Shown: piece after piece, positions 33,483-44,030 of the stretch
Layout of the letters: each line of letters begins with the position of its first letter
Numbering within the stretch: the first letter of the stretch is position 1
Source of the DNA: Thalassospira lucentensis
GTDB lineage: Bacteria > Pseudomonadota > Alphaproteobacteria > Rhodospirillales > Thalassospiraceae
DNA: 64,000 nt
Reading direction: 5' to 3'
NCBI RefSeq assembly: GCF_001613805.1
Contig: NZ_LPVY01000013.1
Location: forward strand, 124,001-188,000
The notes under the pieces: generated by a model
What the model was told of the DNA's origin: nothing
Database searches by the model: none
Seen by the model: the letters and a program-made list of their open reading frames with translations, nothing else
Translations under genes and position numbers: made by a program

Positions 33483-33661
33483 GCAAGTTTCGAAATTCCT
33501 TATTTGATTGTTATGTCTGGCCCCGGAATAATGGCGCCGCATCTCGCGGGAAAACGGGATGCATTACCAAGCGAAAAACAAAGACGCGGCGCATACAGGC
33601 AGCTTTGCCTGGAAAGTCGGGCAAAAGGCTGTAAAGGCCGTGTCTTTTAGGGAGGAAAGAT

Positions 33662-34741
33662 ATGAAACGTCTCAGTGCCGTAATGGCAGGGGTCGCCTTT
33701 GGCGCGGCCGCAATGATGAGCCCGATGATTTCTGGCAGTTATGCACATGCCGATGAAAAAGGATATGTCGGGATCGCGATGCCCACCAAATCCTCGGCAC
33801 GCTGGATTTCGGACGGCGAGTCCATGGTTAAGCAGTTCGAAGACGCCGGTTACAAAACCGATCTGCAATATGCAGAAGACGATATTCCCAACCAGCTTTC
33901 CCAGATTGAAAACATGATCGTCAAGGGCGTCGATGTCCTTGTGATTGCTGCAATCGACGGCACCACGCTTTCGAATGCACTTGAAAATGCCAAGGCCGCC
34001 GGGATCAAGGTTTTTGCCTATGACCGCCTGATCCGCGAAAGTGCCAATGTCGATTATTATTCGACCTTTGATAACTTCCAGGTCGGCGTGCAGCAGGCAA
34101 CCTCGCTTGTTGACGGTCTTCTGGCGCAGGGCGAACCGCCGTTCAACGTTGAACTCTTCGGTGGATCGCCGGACGATAACAACGCTTACTTCTTCTATAA
34201 CGGCGCAATGTCGGTTCTGCAGCCGTTGATCGATGAGGGCACGGTTGTGATCAAATCCGGCCAGATGGGCATGGACAAGGTCGGTACCCTTCGCTGGGAC
34301 GGTGCGGTTGCACAGGCCCGTATGGATAACCTGCTGTCGGCTTATTACACTGACGATCAGGTAGATGGTGTCCTGTCGCCCTATGACGGTCTTTCGATCG
34401 GTATCCTGTCGTCGCTTAAGGGCGTTGGCTATGGTTCTGGCGACATGAAAATGCCGGTTGTAACCGGTCAGGATGCGGAACTGCCGTCGGTCAAGTCGAT
34501 CCTTGCCGGTGAACAGTATTCCACGATCTTCAAGGACACCCGTGAACTTGCACGTGTCACCGTTTCGATGGTTGATGCCGTTCTTGCCGGTAAAGAACCG
34601 ACCATCAACGACACCAAAACCTATGACAACGGTGTCAAGGTTGTGCCGTCCTATCTGCTGGAACCGGTCATGGTCGACAAATCCAACTGGGAAGAAATCC
34701 TGGTCGGTTCGGGCTACTACGAAAAGGATCAGGTTCAGTAA
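33662..34741 (+). CDS. chvE: Multiple-sugar-binding periplasmic protein, ChvE type
   Basis: Signal peptide (about residues 1-30, ending SYAHA-D), then [18 protein letters not shown], characteristic of ChvE. It binds monosaccharides such as xylose, arabinose, glucose or galactose in the periplasm and hands them to GguAB. 359 residues. A hairpin-terminator after the gene would let it be made in excess over the membrane parts. Confidence 0.93.
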   Translation: MKRLSAVMAGVAFGAAAMMSPMISGSYAHADEKGYVGIAMPTKSSARWISDGESMVKQFEDAGYKTDLQYAEDDIPNQLSQIENMIVKGVDVLVIAAIDGTTLSNALENAKAAGIKVFAYDRLIRESANVDYYSTFDNFQVGVQQATSLVDGLLAQGEPPFNVELFGGSPDDNNAYFFYNGAMSVLQPLIDEGTVVIKSGQMGMDKVGTLRWDGAVAQARMDNLLSAYYTDDQVDGVLSPYDGLSIGILSSLKGVGYGSGDMKMPVVTGQDAELPSVKSILAGEQYSTIFKDTRELARVTVSMVDAVLAGKEPTINDTKTYDNGVKVVPSYLLEPVMVDKSNWEEILVGSGYYEKDQVQ

Positions 34742-34765
34742 TTTGCTGATCTGAACGTGACAAAG

Positions 34766-34800
34766 GGCGGGCTCGCTCTTGAATGCTGGCCCGCCTTTTT
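34766..34800 (+). terminator. Attenuating terminator between chvE and gguA
   Basis: Stem GGCGGGC / GCCCGCC followed by five T residues, 25 bp after the chvE stop and 90 bp before gguA. Confidence 0.75.
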
Positions 34801-34890
34801 CCTGTGCTGCCGAAAATGGACAGTTGCAGGTAAACAAGACTGCGACCGAGAATATGGCCGTTGCAATAGCATCGGCAGTGGGAGGACCGG

Positions 34891-36414
34891 ATGGATACCA
34901 TCCTGGAAATGCGCAACATCACCAAAACCTTTCCGGGGGTGAAGGCGCTGGACGATGTCAGCCTGAAGGTGGAACGTGGTGAAATCCACGCCCTTTGCGG
35001 CGAAAACGGGGCCGGTAAATCGACCCTGATGAAGGTACTGAGCGGCGTTTACCCGATCGGTAGCTATGAAGGTGACATCCTTTATGACGGGGATGTGCAG
35101 GAATTCAAGGATATCCGCGACAGCGAAGAGCGCGGCATCATCATCATTCACCAGGAACTGGCACTTGTACCGTTGCTGTCGATTGCCGAAAACATCTTTC
35201 TGGGCAACGAGATTTGTGAAAATGGTGTGATCAACTGGCCCGCGACCTTTGCGCGCACCGGCGAGCTTTTGAAAAAGGTCGGCCTTCGCGAAACACCCAG
35301 CGAACTGATTACGAATATTGGTGTCGGCAAGCAGCAGCTTGTTGAAATTGCCAAGGCGCTTTCGAAAAAGGTCAAACTTCTGATCCTTGACGAGCCCACG
35401 GCAAGCTTGCAGGAAAATGATAGCCAGAAGCTTCTGGACCTGTTGCTGGAATTCAAGGCGCAGGGCATTACGTCGATCCTGATTTCGCACAAACTGAACG
35501 AGATCAATCGCGTTGCGGACCGCATCACGATCATTCGCGATGGCAAGGCGATTTCGACCCTAGATGCGCGCGGCGGCAAAATTACCGAGGACGATATCGT
35601 CAAGGATATGGTCGGGCGCGATATGGCGCACCGCTATCCGGATCGTACGCCCAATATCGGTACGGCGAAGCTGATGGAAGTCCGCAACTGGAATGTGACC
35701 CATCCACTGCATCCTGAACGCAAGGTCGTCAAAAACGTCAATATCGATGTTGCGGCGGGCGAGGTTGTTGGCATTGCCGGTCTGATGGGGGCCGGGCGGA
35801 CCGAACTTGCCATGAGCATCTTTGGCCGTGCCTATGGCGCGGACATCAGCGGCGAAGTCCTGATCAATGGCAAGCCTGCGGATGTAACGACCGTCGAAAA
35901 GGCGATTGCGTCGGGTCTTGCCTATGTCACCGAGGATCGCAAGGAAATGGGGCTGGTGCTTGAAGAAAGCATCACGACCAATATTACGCTCGCCAATCTT
36001 GATGGTGTTGCCGAACGTGGTGTCATCAATGAAGGTGCCGAACGTCAGGTGGCAGAGGAATACCGCAGCAAAATCAATATCCGCACCCCGAATGTCGCGC
36101 AAAAGGCGGTCAATCTTTCGGGTGGTAACCAGCAGAAAGTCGTTCTGGCGAAATGGCTGTTTGCCGGGCCGGAGGTCCTTATTCTGGACGAGCCCACGCG
36201 TGGTATCGATGTGGGTGCGAAATACGAGATTTATACGATTATCAACCAGCTGGCAGCCGACGGTAAGGGGGTCATCATGATCTCGTCGGAAATGCCGGAG
36301 CTTCTGGGCATGTGCGATCGCATCTACGTGATGAATGAGGGTGAGATCAAAGGGCAACTGGCGGCAAACGATGCCAGCCAGGAAAAAATCATGCGCATGA
36401 TCCTGAAAGCGTGA
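34891..36414 (+). CDS. gguA: Sugar ABC transporter ATPase, GguA/XylG type
   Basis: Two fused ATPase domains: the first has Walker [11 protein letters not shown] and Walker [12 protein letters not shown], and the second has signature [15 protein letters not shown] and Walker [13 protein letters not shown]. The degenerate second Walker A (GLMGAGRTE) is usual in the family. 507 residues. Powers uptake of the sugar bound by ChvE. Confidence 0.93.
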   Translation: MDTILEMRNITKTFPGVKALDDVSLKVERGEIHALCGENGAGKSTLMKVLSGVYPIGSYEGDILYDGDVQEFKDIRDSEERGIIIIHQELALVPLLSIAENIFLGNEICENGVINWPATFARTGELLKKVGLRETPSELITNIGVGKQQLVEIAKALSKKVKLLILDEPTASLQENDSQKLLDLLLEFKAQGITSILISHKLNEINRVADRITIIRDGKAISTLDARGGKITEDDIVKDMVGRDMAHRYPDRTPNIGTAKLMEVRNWNVTHPLHPERKVVKNVNIDVAAGEVVGIAGLMGAGRTELAMSIFGRAYGADISGEVLINGKPADVTTVEKAIASGLAYVTEDRKEMGLVLEESITTNITLANLDGVAERGVINEGAERQVAEEYRSKINIRTPNVAQKAVNLSGGNQQKVVLAKWLFAGPEVLILDEPTRGIDVGAKYEIYTIINQLAADGKGVIMISSEMPELLGMCDRIYVMNEGEIKGQLAANDASQEKIMRMILKA

Positions 36415-36425
36415 GGAAGCAGACA

Positions 36426-37613
36426 ATGACGGATACTTCTAGCAGCAAATCAATGGGTTATTACCTGCGCACGCACATGCGCGAATACGGCATGGTGATC
36501 GCGCTGATCGCGATTCTGGCCTTCTTCCAGGTTATGACCGATGGCGTGATGCTCAAACCGGTCAACCTGACCAACCTGTTCCTTCAGAACAGCTATATCA
36601 TCATCATGGCAGTAGGCATGCTGCTGGTGATTGTCGGTGGCCATATCGATCTTTCGGTCGGCTCGGTCGTTGGCTTTATCGGCGCGCTTGCTGCGGTGAT
36701 GATTGTCCATTGGGACTTGCCGACGGTTATTGTGATCCCGGCCTGTCTGATCGTCGGTGCGGTGATCGGTGCCGCACAGGGATACTGGGTGGCCTATTGG
36801 CGTATTCCGTCCTTTATCGTGACCCTTGCGGGCATGCTGGTGTTCAAGGGGCTGACGCTGGCCCTTCTGGGTGGGGCATCTGTCGGGCCGTTCCCGGACA
36901 GCTTCCAGGCGATGTCGTCTGGCTTCCTTCCGGACTTCTTTGCCGGTTTGATTGAAGGCCGGTTTAACGTCTTTTCGATGGTTCTTGGTGTTGCGATTGC
37001 CGTGATCCTGCCGGTTCTTGGTCTGCGGGCCCGTGCCAAACAGGCGAAGTTTGCCGAAGTCGAAGAGCCGATGGCATTCTTTGCCGCCAAACATGCGATT
37101 GCGGGTCTTGCGATCCTTTATGTCACCTATCTTCTGTCGACCTATCGCGGTTTGCCGAACGTTCTGATCGTGATGGCGCTTCTGATTGCGATCTTTACCT
37201 TCATCACCAACAGCACGACTCTTGGGCGCCGTATTTATGCGCTGGGCGGGAATGAAAAGGCGGCCAAGCTTTCGGGCATCAATACCAAGCGCCTGACCTT
37301 CCTGACCTTTGCCAATATGGGCATGCTTGCCGCACTCGCCGGGCTGGTGTTTGCCGCGCGCTTGAACACAGCAACACCGAAAGCCGGTCTTGCGTTCGAG
37401 CTTGATGTGATTGCGGCCGTGTTTATCGGTGGTGCGTCGATGTCTGGCGGGGTTGGCAAGGTGATCGGTGCCGTGGTTGGCGCGCTGATCATGGGTGTCA
37501 TGAATAACGGTATGTCGATCATCGGCGTCGGTATCGACTGGCAGCAGGTTATCAAGGGCCTGGTGCTGCTCGCTGCCGTGATCTTTGACGTTTATAACAA
37601 GAACAAAGCGTAA
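36426..37613 (+). CDS. gguB: Sugar ABC transporter permease, GguB type
   Basis: Inner-membrane permease of the BPD_transp_2 family with about ten membrane helices and the loop GGHIDLSVGSVVGF. The ATG at 36426 has GAGGAAG 6 nt upstream, better than an upstream GTG at 36411 that overlaps the gguA stop. 395 residues. Forms the channel with GguA. Confidence 0.92.
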   Translation: MTDTSSSKSMGYYLRTHMREYGMVIALIAILAFFQVMTDGVMLKPVNLTNLFLQNSYIIIMAVGMLLVIVGGHIDLSVGSVVGFIGALAAVMIVHWDLPTVIVIPACLIVGAVIGAAQGYWVAYWRIPSFIVTLAGMLVFKGLTLALLGGASVGPFPDSFQAMSSGFLPDFFAGLIEGRFNVFSMVLGVAIAVILPVLGLRARAKQAKFAEVEEPMAFFAAKHAIAGLAILYVTYLLSTYRGLPNVLIVMALLIAIFTFITNSTTLGRRIYALGGNEKAAKLSGINTKRLTFLTFANMGMLAALAGLVFAARLNTATPKAGLAFELDVIAAVFIGGASMSGGVGKVIGAVVGALIMGVMNNGMSIIGVGIDWQQVIKGLVLLAAVIFDVYNKNKA

Positions 37614-37628
37614 CAACATGCAGACGAG

Positions 37629-37691
37629 GAACGGCACGGTTCGGTCAGGATCAATTGTCTGGGGTCAGGTAATTGCAAAGCCGTGCCGTTC
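37629..37691. repeat. 11-bp inverted repeat upstream of the dehydratase
   Basis: GAACGGCACGG (37629-37639) and CCGTGCCGTTC (37681-37691), 41 bp apart, just after gguB. Could base-pair as an mRNA hairpin or be paired operator halves. Confidence 0.45.
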
Positions 37692-37698
37692 AAAGTCC

Positions 37699-37726
37699 CC
37701 CATATGGAATGCCACATCCATATGGG
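37699..37726. promoter_or_regulatory. Candidate operator upstream of the dehydratase
   Basis: CCCATATGGA and TCCATATGGG, a perfect 10-bp inverted repeat with an 8-bp centre, 42 bp before the dehydratase start. It suggests separate regulation from gguAB. Confidence 0.5.
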
Positions 37727-37767
37727 ATCGGACCCGTCTCGATAAAAACTCATAAAGGAGAACGGGC

Positions 37768-39516
37768 ATGACGAAGTTCAAACCGGCGGCATGGCCGCGT
37801 GTCCTGCGCTCGCAGGAAGGCTGGTTCGGTGGAACCAGCAAGGACAATATCTATCACCGTAGCTGGATGAAGAATCAGGGCCTGCCGTCCGATTTGTTTG
37901 ACGGTCGTCCGGTGATCGGGATTTGCAATACCTGGTCGCAATTGACCCCCTGCAACGCGCATTTGCGCGATCTGGCGGAGCGTGTCAAGCACGGTATTTA
38001 CGAAGCTGGTGGCTTGCCGCTTGAATTCCCGGTTTTCTCGGCGGGTGAAAGCACATTGCGCCCGACCGCCATGATGTTCCGCAACCTTGCGGCCATGGAT
38101 GTTGAAGAAGCGCTGCGCGGAACGCCGCTTGACGGTGTGGTTCTGATGGTGGGCTGTGACAAAACCACCCCGGCACTTCTGATGGGGGCTGCCAGCGTTG
38201 ATATCCCGGCGATCGTGGTTACCGGGGGGCCGATGCTGAACGGTAAATGGCGCGGGCAGGATATCGGTTCGGGCACGTCGCTTTGGCAGCTTTCCGAAGA
38301 CCGCAAGGCTGGCAAGATCAGCACCGAAGATTTCCTTGAAGCCGAAATCGCCATGTCGCGTTCGCCCGGTTCGTGCAACACGATGGGCACCGCATCCACC
38401 ATGGCCAGCATGGCCGAGGCATTGGGCATGGCGCTTTCGGGCAATGCCGCGATCCCGGCCGTGGATAGCCGCCGCCGCGTGATGGCGCATGTGACCGGCC
38501 GCCGGATCGTGCAGATGGTCAAGGATGATCTGAAACCATCGGACGTCATGACCAAGGAAGCGTTTGAAAACGCGATCCGGGTCAATGGTGCGATTGGTGG
38601 TTCAACCAATGCCGTGATCCATTTGCTCGCCATTGCCGGGCGTGTTGGCATCGATCTGACACTTGATGACTGGGACCGTCTGGGTCGTGATATTCCAACG
38701 ATTGTGAATCTGCAGCCATCGGGCAAATACCTGATGGAGGAATTCTTCTATGCTGGTGGTTTGCCCGTCGTGATCAAGGCGCTGGGCGAGGCTGGCAAGC
38801 TGCATAACGATGCACTGACAGTATCGGGCGACACCATGTGGGATCAGGTCAAGGATGTTCAGAACTGGAATGACGATGTCATTCGGCCGTTCGAAAAGGC
38901 CCTGACCCAAAGCGGCGGCATCGCGGTTGTCAAAGGCAACCTTGCGCCCAATGGTGCGGTTTTGAAACCGTCTGCGGCAACACCGGCGCTCCTGACCCAT
39001 CGCGGTCGTGCGGTGGTGTTTGAAGACATCGATGATTACAAGGGCAAGATCTATGACGAGAACCTTGATATCGATGAAAACTGCATCATGGTCCTGAAAA
39101 ACTGCGGCCCCAAAGGCTATCCGGGCATGGCCGAGGTCGGCAATATGGGCTTGCCGCCCAAGGTGCTACGCAAGGGCATTACCGACATGGTGCGTATTTC
39201 CGATGCCCGTATGAGCGGCACGGCATATGGCACGGTGGTTCTGCATACATCCCCCGAAGCTGCTGCTGGTGGGCCGCTGGCGGTGGTGCAGAATGGCGAC
39301 ATGATCGAACTTGATGTACCAAACCGCAAACTGCACCTCGATATCAGTGACGAGGAGCTTAAAAAGCGCCTTGATAATTGGAAATCGACGGTGCCGGTAC
39401 CCGAAAGTGGCTATGCGTCGCTGTATTACAAAAGCGTTATTGGCGCGGACAAGGGGGCCGATTTCGACTTCCTCGTCGGTCATCGCGGCAAGGAAATTCC
39501 GAAAGACAGCCATTAG
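37768..39516 (+). CDS. IlvD/Edd-family sugar-acid dehydratase, probably L-arabinonate dehydratase
   Basis: Fe-S dehydratase of 582 residues with Cys ligands in ICNTWSQLTPCN (about residue 60), GCDKTTPA (about 130) and SPGSCNTMGTA (about 200). The N terminus (RSQEGWFGG, HRSWMKNQG) matches the sugar-acid branch rather than IlvD of valine synthesis. Next to a ChvE-GguAB importer it would dehydrate L-arabinonate or D-xylonate to a 2-keto-3-deoxy acid in the non-phosphorylative pathway. GGAG lies 9 nt upstream. Confidence 0.85.
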   Translation: MTKFKPAAWPRVLRSQEGWFGGTSKDNIYHRSWMKNQGLPSDLFDGRPVIGICNTWSQLTPCNAHLRDLAERVKHGIYEAGGLPLEFPVFSAGESTLRPTAMMFRNLAAMDVEEALRGTPLDGVVLMVGCDKTTPALLMGAASVDIPAIVVTGGPMLNGKWRGQDIGSGTSLWQLSEDRKAGKISTEDFLEAEIAMSRSPGSCNTMGTASTMASMAEALGMALSGNAAIPAVDSRRRVMAHVTGRRIVQMVKDDLKPSDVMTKEAFENAIRVNGAIGGSTNAVIHLLAIAGRVGIDLTLDDWDRLGRDIPTIVNLQPSGKYLMEEFFYAGGLPVVIKALGEAGKLHNDALTVSGDTMWDQVKDVQNWNDDVIRPFEKALTQSGGIAVVKGNLAPNGAVLKPSAATPALLTHRGRAVVFEDIDDYKGKIYDENLDIDENCIMVLKNCGPKGYPGMAEVGNMGLPPKVLRKGITDMVRISDARMSGTAYGTVVLHTSPEAAAGGPLAVVQNGDMIELDVPNRKLHLDISDEELKKRLDNWKSTVPVPESGYASLYYKSVIGADKGADFDFLVGHRGKEIPKDSH

Positions 39517-39560
39517 ACTAAATCTCCCGCAAGACGCGATAGCGTTGATTGCGCACTCCG

Positions 39561-39593
39561 ACCGGTCGGCAGGAAACTGCTGACCGGTTTTTT
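39561..39593 (+). terminator. Rho-independent terminator after the dehydratase
   Basis: Stem ACCGGTCGGCAG / CTGCTGACCGGT (one G-T pair), GAAA loop, then a T run. Confidence 0.88.
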
Positions 39594-39677
39594 GTTCTTC
39601 ACCACAATAAAGACGGTCAGTTTCCCTGCGGGGGATCGCGCGGGCAATAATGTGAAAGGATCGATTTTTTGGGGAAA

Positions 39678-39754
39678 TGGTGGGCGTAACAAGATTCGAA
39701 CTTGTGACCTCTCCCGTGTGAAGGGAACGCTCTAACCAACTGAGCTATACGCCC
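39678..39754 (-). tRNA. tRNA-Val (anticodon CAC)
   Basis: Cloverleaf on the minus strand: acceptor GGGCGTA / TACGCCC, anticodon stem TTCCC / GGGAG around loop TTCACAC, T loop GTTCGAATC, encoded ACCA. Anticodon CAC reads GTG (Val). Confidence 0.95.
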
Positions 39755-39833
39755 GAAAACGGAAATCGCGGCCCGGTTGGGTGGCTTGTTTTCCGTCGGT
39801 AGCGCGGGGTTATAAGGGGGTGGTCAGGGGGTG

Positions 39834-40517
39834 TCAAGCAGCCTGTTTGACGATTTTTCCGATCACGTCCGGCAGAGTTTCAAATGCAGTAACAACCCCG
39901 TCCGCGCCCAGATTTTTTGCATGTGTATCATCGACTTCAAAGGCAACCGCAATGGCCGGAATGCCAAAATCGCGCGCAGCATTCACATCATTGGCGTGAT
40001 CGCCAACCATGATGGCAATATCACCCCGTGCCCGATCATATCTGGCTTGATCAAGGGCGAATGTCAAATGGCCGCCATCGGGCTTTTTAACGTCCGTTGC
40101 ATCACCCCCCGCAATCACGGCAAACAGATCGGACACACCCAGCCTTTCAAGAATGCGTTTGCAGGGGGCTGTGGGCTTGTTTGATGCCAGACCGATGATC
40201 CAGCCATCGGACGCCAGATTGCGAAGGGTTGCCTCGGCATTTTCAAACAGCCGGGTATGGGCATAGTCGGTGCTGATATAACGCGTGGTGAAATCGGCTT
40301 CGTAGTCATCAAGTTGTTGATCATCAATCATGAGCCCACGTGCATCAAACGCCCGTTTGGTCAGCATTTTGGTGCCATCGCCCAGCATGGCTTCGAGTTC
40401 GGGACGGGCGAGTGGCGCAAGGTCGTGGGCGGCAAGGGTTTCGTTCATCGCAAACAGCAGATCATCCACCCCGTCAATCAGGGTGCCGTCAAGATCGAAC
40501 AGGATGAATTTTGCCAT
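39834..40517 (-). CDS. gph: HAD-IA phosphatase, phosphoglycolate phosphatase-like
   Basis: FDLDGTLIDG near the N terminus gives the catalytic Asp pair, SNKP (about residue 115) is motif II, and VGDHANDVNAARDFG supplies the last acidic motif. 227 residues with a helical cap, as in Gph. Likely role is removal of 2-phosphoglycolate; related HAD-IA enzymes have overlapping substrates. Divergent from glmU. Confidence 0.82.
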   Translation of the reverse strand: MAKFILFDLDGTLIDGVDDLLFAMNETLAAHDLAPLARPELEAMLGDGTKMLTKRAFDARGLMIDDQQLDDYEADFTTRYISTDYAHTRLFENAEATLRNLASDGWIIGLASNKPTAPCKRILERLGVSDLFAVIAGGDATDVKKPDGGHLTFALDQARYDRARGDIAIMVGDHANDVNAARDFGIPAIAVAFEVDDTHAKNLGADGVVTAFETLPDVIGKIVKQAA

Positions 40518-40759
40518 TTTGCGATGCTGCCTTTGAAAACGAATACCAGTTTATCGGACCTTAACCGAAATGGTGCCATTAACAAACGGTAACATCTGCT
40601 AACACGAAGTAACAAAACGTGATTCTTTCGGGGCTTTTGCCCTTGGGGATTATAGGTTAGGAGTTGCTTCAAATCGGTTGTGGCGGGTCCGGACTGCATA
40701 TTGTGACTGGATCGAAGCAAAGGGACGCCGTGCAACGCATGGCACTACAGGGTTAAAGC

Positions 40760-42103
40760 ATGTCGCGTGAATTAAGTGTGGTGGTTCTGGCTGCGGGTAT
40801 GGGAACGCGAATGAAAAGCGCGCTTCCGAAGGTCATGCACAAGATTGCAGGCAAGCCGATGGTCAATCATGTGATTGATACGGCGGCCCATCTGAACGCA
40901 GCCAAAACCATGGTTGTTGTCGGCCCTGATATGCCCAAGCTGATTGAAGCCGTTTCTCCTCATCCGACATTCGAACAAACTGATCGTCTTGGAACCGCAC
41001 ATGCGGTACTTGCCGCCAAAGAGGCCCTTCGGGGGCTTACAGGTAATGTCCTTGTGCTTTATGCCGACAGTCCGCTCTTTACCGCTGAAACCTTGTCGCG
41101 CCTTGTTGCCGCGCGTGAGGATGGCGATCACGCGGTTGCGGTTCTGGGCTTTCGCCCGGAAGATTCGACGGGTTACGGGCGCCTTGTTACCGACCCGGGA
41201 AATGGCGAGTTGCTGGCGATTGTTGAAGACAAGGAATGTGACGAAACGCAACGTGCGATCAATTTTTGCAATTCCGGTGTGATGTGCTTCAGGGCGGAAA
41301 GCATGATTGAAACCCTTGAAGCAATTGGTAATGCCAATGCCAAGGGCGAATATTACCTGACCGACGCGGTCGAGGTGGCGCGTGCCAACGGAAACAGTTG
41401 CGTTGCAGTCGAGGTCGCCGAGGAAGAAACACTTGGGGTGAATTCCAGAAGCCAGCTTGCTGTGGCTGAAGCCCTGATGCAGGAACGCTTGCGCGAGGCG
41501 GCGATGGCCAATGGTGCGACCCTGATTGATCCGGGATCGGTTTATCTGGCGTGCGACACTAAAGTGGGCCGGGATGTGATTATCGAACCAAATGTGGTTT
41601 TTGGCCCGGGTGTTACGGTTGGCGATGACGTGACGATCAAGGCCTTTAGCCATCTTGAAAGCTGTGTCGTGGGTGACAAGGCCGATATTGGTCCTTATGC
41701 CCGGTTGCGGCCGGGGGCGGAAATTGGTGCCGGTGCCCGGGTTGGCAACTTTGTCGAGATCAAAAAGGCCGTTGTTGAAGACGGCGCGAAAGTCAATCAC
41801 CTGAGCTATATCGGTGATGCCCGGGTCGGGGCAAAGGCCAATATCGGGGCCGGGACCATCACGTGCAATTACGACGGTTACCGCAAACAGCATACCGATA
41901 TCGGGGCTGGTGCATTTATCGGTTCCAATTCGGCATTGGTTGCCCCCGTAACAATAGGTGAGGGTGCCATTATTGGTGCGGGCAGCACGATTACCGGCAC
42001 GGTCGAGGCCGATGCCCTGGTGATCGAGCGTGCGCAAAGGCTTGATAAGCCGGGTTGGGCCAAGCTATTTCGCGAAAAGATGAAGGCCCTTCTGGGCAAG
42101 TAA
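40760..42103 (+). CDS. glmU: Bifunctional UDP-GlcNAc pyrophosphorylase / GlcN-1-P acetyltransferase
   Basis: N-terminal uridylyltransferase with LAAGMGTRMKSALPKV (residues 10-25), C-terminal left-handed beta helix of hexapeptide repeats with acetyl-CoA-binding GAGTITCNYDG (about residue 370). 447 residues. It makes UDP-GlcNAc for peptidoglycan and LPS. Followed by glmS 61 bp downstream, so the pathway is clustered. Confidence 0.95.
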   Translation: MSRELSVVVLAAGMGTRMKSALPKVMHKIAGKPMVNHVIDTAAHLNAAKTMVVVGPDMPKLIEAVSPHPTFEQTDRLGTAHAVLAAKEALRGLTGNVLVLYADSPLFTAETLSRLVAAREDGDHAVAVLGFRPEDSTGYGRLVTDPGNGELLAIVEDKECDETQRAINFCNSGVMCFRAESMIETLEAIGNANAKGEYYLTDAVEVARANGNSCVAVEVAEEETLGVNSRSQLAVAEALMQERLREAAMANGATLIDPGSVYLACDTKVGRDVIIEPNVVFGPGVTVGDDVTIKAFSHLESCVVGDKADIGPYARLRPGAEIGAGARVGNFVEIKKAVVEDGAKVNHLSYIGDARVGAKANIGAGTITCNYDGYRKQHTDIGAGAFIGSNSALVAPVTIGEGAIIGAGSTITGTVEADALVIERAQRLDKPGWAKLFREKMKALLGK

Positions 42104-42164
42104 CGGTAGTTGACGCGCCACATTTGCGCGCGACGGGCAAAATTTCGACGGGGAAGACAGTAAT

Positions 42165-43988
42165 ATGTGCGGTATTATCGGCATTATCGGCAAGAACAGC
42201 GTCAGCGACCGTATTCTTGAGGGGCTCAAGCGGCTTGAATATCGTGGCTATGACAGTGCCGGGATTGCAACGCTTGTGAATGGTCATATCGACCGTCGCC
42301 GTGCCGAGGGCAAGCTGATCAATCTTGCCAACCGTCTTGTTGAACAACCGTTGTCGGGCGACGTCGGGATTGGTCACACCCGTTGGGCGACTCATGGCGT
42401 ACCAACCGAAAACAATGCTCATCCGCACACCGACGGCAAGGTTGCTGTGGTTCATAACGGCATCATTGAAAATTATCAGGAAATCAAGGCGGAGCTTTCC
42501 GGCAAGGGCCGGGTTTTTGCCACGGATACCGATACCGAGGTTATCGTTCATCTTGTGTCGGAATTCCTTGATCAGGGCAAATCGCCGCGTGACGCGGTTG
42601 CTGCCACCTTGCATCGCATCGAGGGTGCCTTTGCACTTGTGATCATGATTGCGGGGCAGCATGACGTGATTTTTGGTGCGCGCCGTGGTACGCCGCTTGC
42701 GGTTGGTCTGGGCGAGGGCGAGATGTATCTTGGATCGGACGCGATGGCACTGTCGCACCTGACGAACCGGCTGATTTACCTTGAAGAAGGTGATTGGGTC
42801 GAAGTGACCCGCGATGGCGTTCAGGTCCGTGACGAGCATGACAATGACGTTACCCGCGAAACCAAGCTGTCGGCTGTTTCCGGGGCCATGATGGGCAAGG
42901 GTAACTATAACCATTTCATGCAGAAGGAAATTTTTGAACAGCCTGCGGTAATTGGCGATACGCTCCATGCCTTTATCAATCCGGCGACGCGGACGATCAA
43001 ACTGCCTGATATGCCGTTTTCGTTTAATGATGTCAGCCGGTTGACGATTGTCGCGTGTGGCACATCCTACTATGCCGGTATGGTGGCAAAGCACTGGATC
43101 GAACGCTACGCCGGACTGGGTGTTGATATCGATATTGCGTCTGAATTCCGCTATCGCTGCCCGCCGCTTCCCAAAGGCGGCGTTGCGCTATTCCTTTCGC
43201 AGTCGGGCGAGACGCTTGATACCTTGGCTGCCCTTCGTTATGCGAAGTCCAAGGGGCAGAAAATTGTTTCCATCGTCAATGTGGCCGAAAGCACGATTGC
43301 ACGCGAAAGCGATGTGGTCTTGCTGACCTATGCCGGGCCGGAAATCGGTGTCGCATCGACCAAGGCCTTTACGACGCAGTTAACTGTTCTGGCCTGTCTT
43401 GCCGTGACGATCGGGCGCGATAACGGCACGCTGGACAAGAATGAGGAAGCCGCCATCGTCAACGCGCTGACCGAAGTGCCAAAACATGCGGCCGAAGTCC
43501 TTCATCATGACGATGAAATCCGTGAACTTGCGATCAATATCGCTGATGCGCGCGATGTGCTTTATATCGGCCGTGGCCTTGGCTATCCGATTGCGATGGA
43601 AGGGGCGCTAAAGCTCAAGGAAATTTCCTATATCCACGCCGAAGGCTATGCGGCGGGCGAGATGAAGCATGGCCCGATTGCCCTGATTGATCAGTCGGTT
43701 CCGATCATCGTGATTGCACCGTCCGACGAACTTTTTGAAAAAACCGCATCGAACATGCAGGAAGCGGCCGCACGCGGCGGACGGGTAATTTTCCTGTCTG
43801 ATGCAGAGGGGCTTGCGAAGCTTGGCGATATGGCATCCGCCACGGTCGAACTGCCAAAGGTTGCGGACTTCGTCACACCGATCCTTTATACGATTCCGGT
43901 TCAGATGCTGGCCTATCATGTGGCGGTTCACAAGGGCACGGATGTCGATCAGCCACGTAACCTCGCCAAATCGGTTACGGTGGAATAA
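42165..43988 (+). CDS. glmS: Glutamine-fructose-6-phosphate aminotransferase (isomerising)
   Basis: Starts MCGIIGIIG with Cys2 as glutaminase nucleophile; two SIS domains follow with SQSGETLDT (about residue 346) and the C-terminal DQPRNLAKSVTVE tail that closes the active site. 607 residues, as expected. First step toward UDP-GlcNAc. No glmS ribozyme-like sequence is evident in the short 5' gap. Confidence 0.96.
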   Translation: MCGIIGIIGKNSVSDRILEGLKRLEYRGYDSAGIATLVNGHIDRRRAEGKLINLANRLVEQPLSGDVGIGHTRWATHGVPTENNAHPHTDGKVAVVHNGIIENYQEIKAELSGKGRVFATDTDTEVIVHLVSEFLDQGKSPRDAVAATLHRIEGAFALVIMIAGQHDVIFGARRGTPLAVGLGEGEMYLGSDAMALSHLTNRLIYLEEGDWVEVTRDGVQVRDEHDNDVTRETKLSAVSGAMMGKGNYNHFMQKEIFEQPAVIGDTLHAFINPATRTIKLPDMPFSFNDVSRLTIVACGTSYYAGMVAKHWIERYAGLGVDIDIASEFRYRCPPLPKGGVALFLSQSGETLDTLAALRYAKSKGQKIVSIVNVAESTIARESDVVLLTYAGPEIGVASTKAFTTQLTVLACLAVTIGRDNGTLDKNEEAAIVNALTEVPKHAAEVLHHDDEIRELAINIADARDVLYIGRGLGYPIAMEGALKLKEISYIHAEGYAAGEMKHGPIALIDQSVPIIVIAPSDELFEKTASNMQEAAARGGRVIFLSDAEGLAKLGDMASATVELPKVADFVTPILYTIPVQMLAYHVAVHKGTDVDQPRNLAKSVTVE

Positions 43989-44030
43989 GGTCGATATTTC
44001 AGGCGACAGGTTGCACAGGTAGTTGAATAC

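Noticed and set aside
42104..42164. glmS ribozyme upstream of glmS
   Set aside because: The gap is only 61 bp and shows no ribozyme core; such ribozymes are known mainly from Firmicutes.
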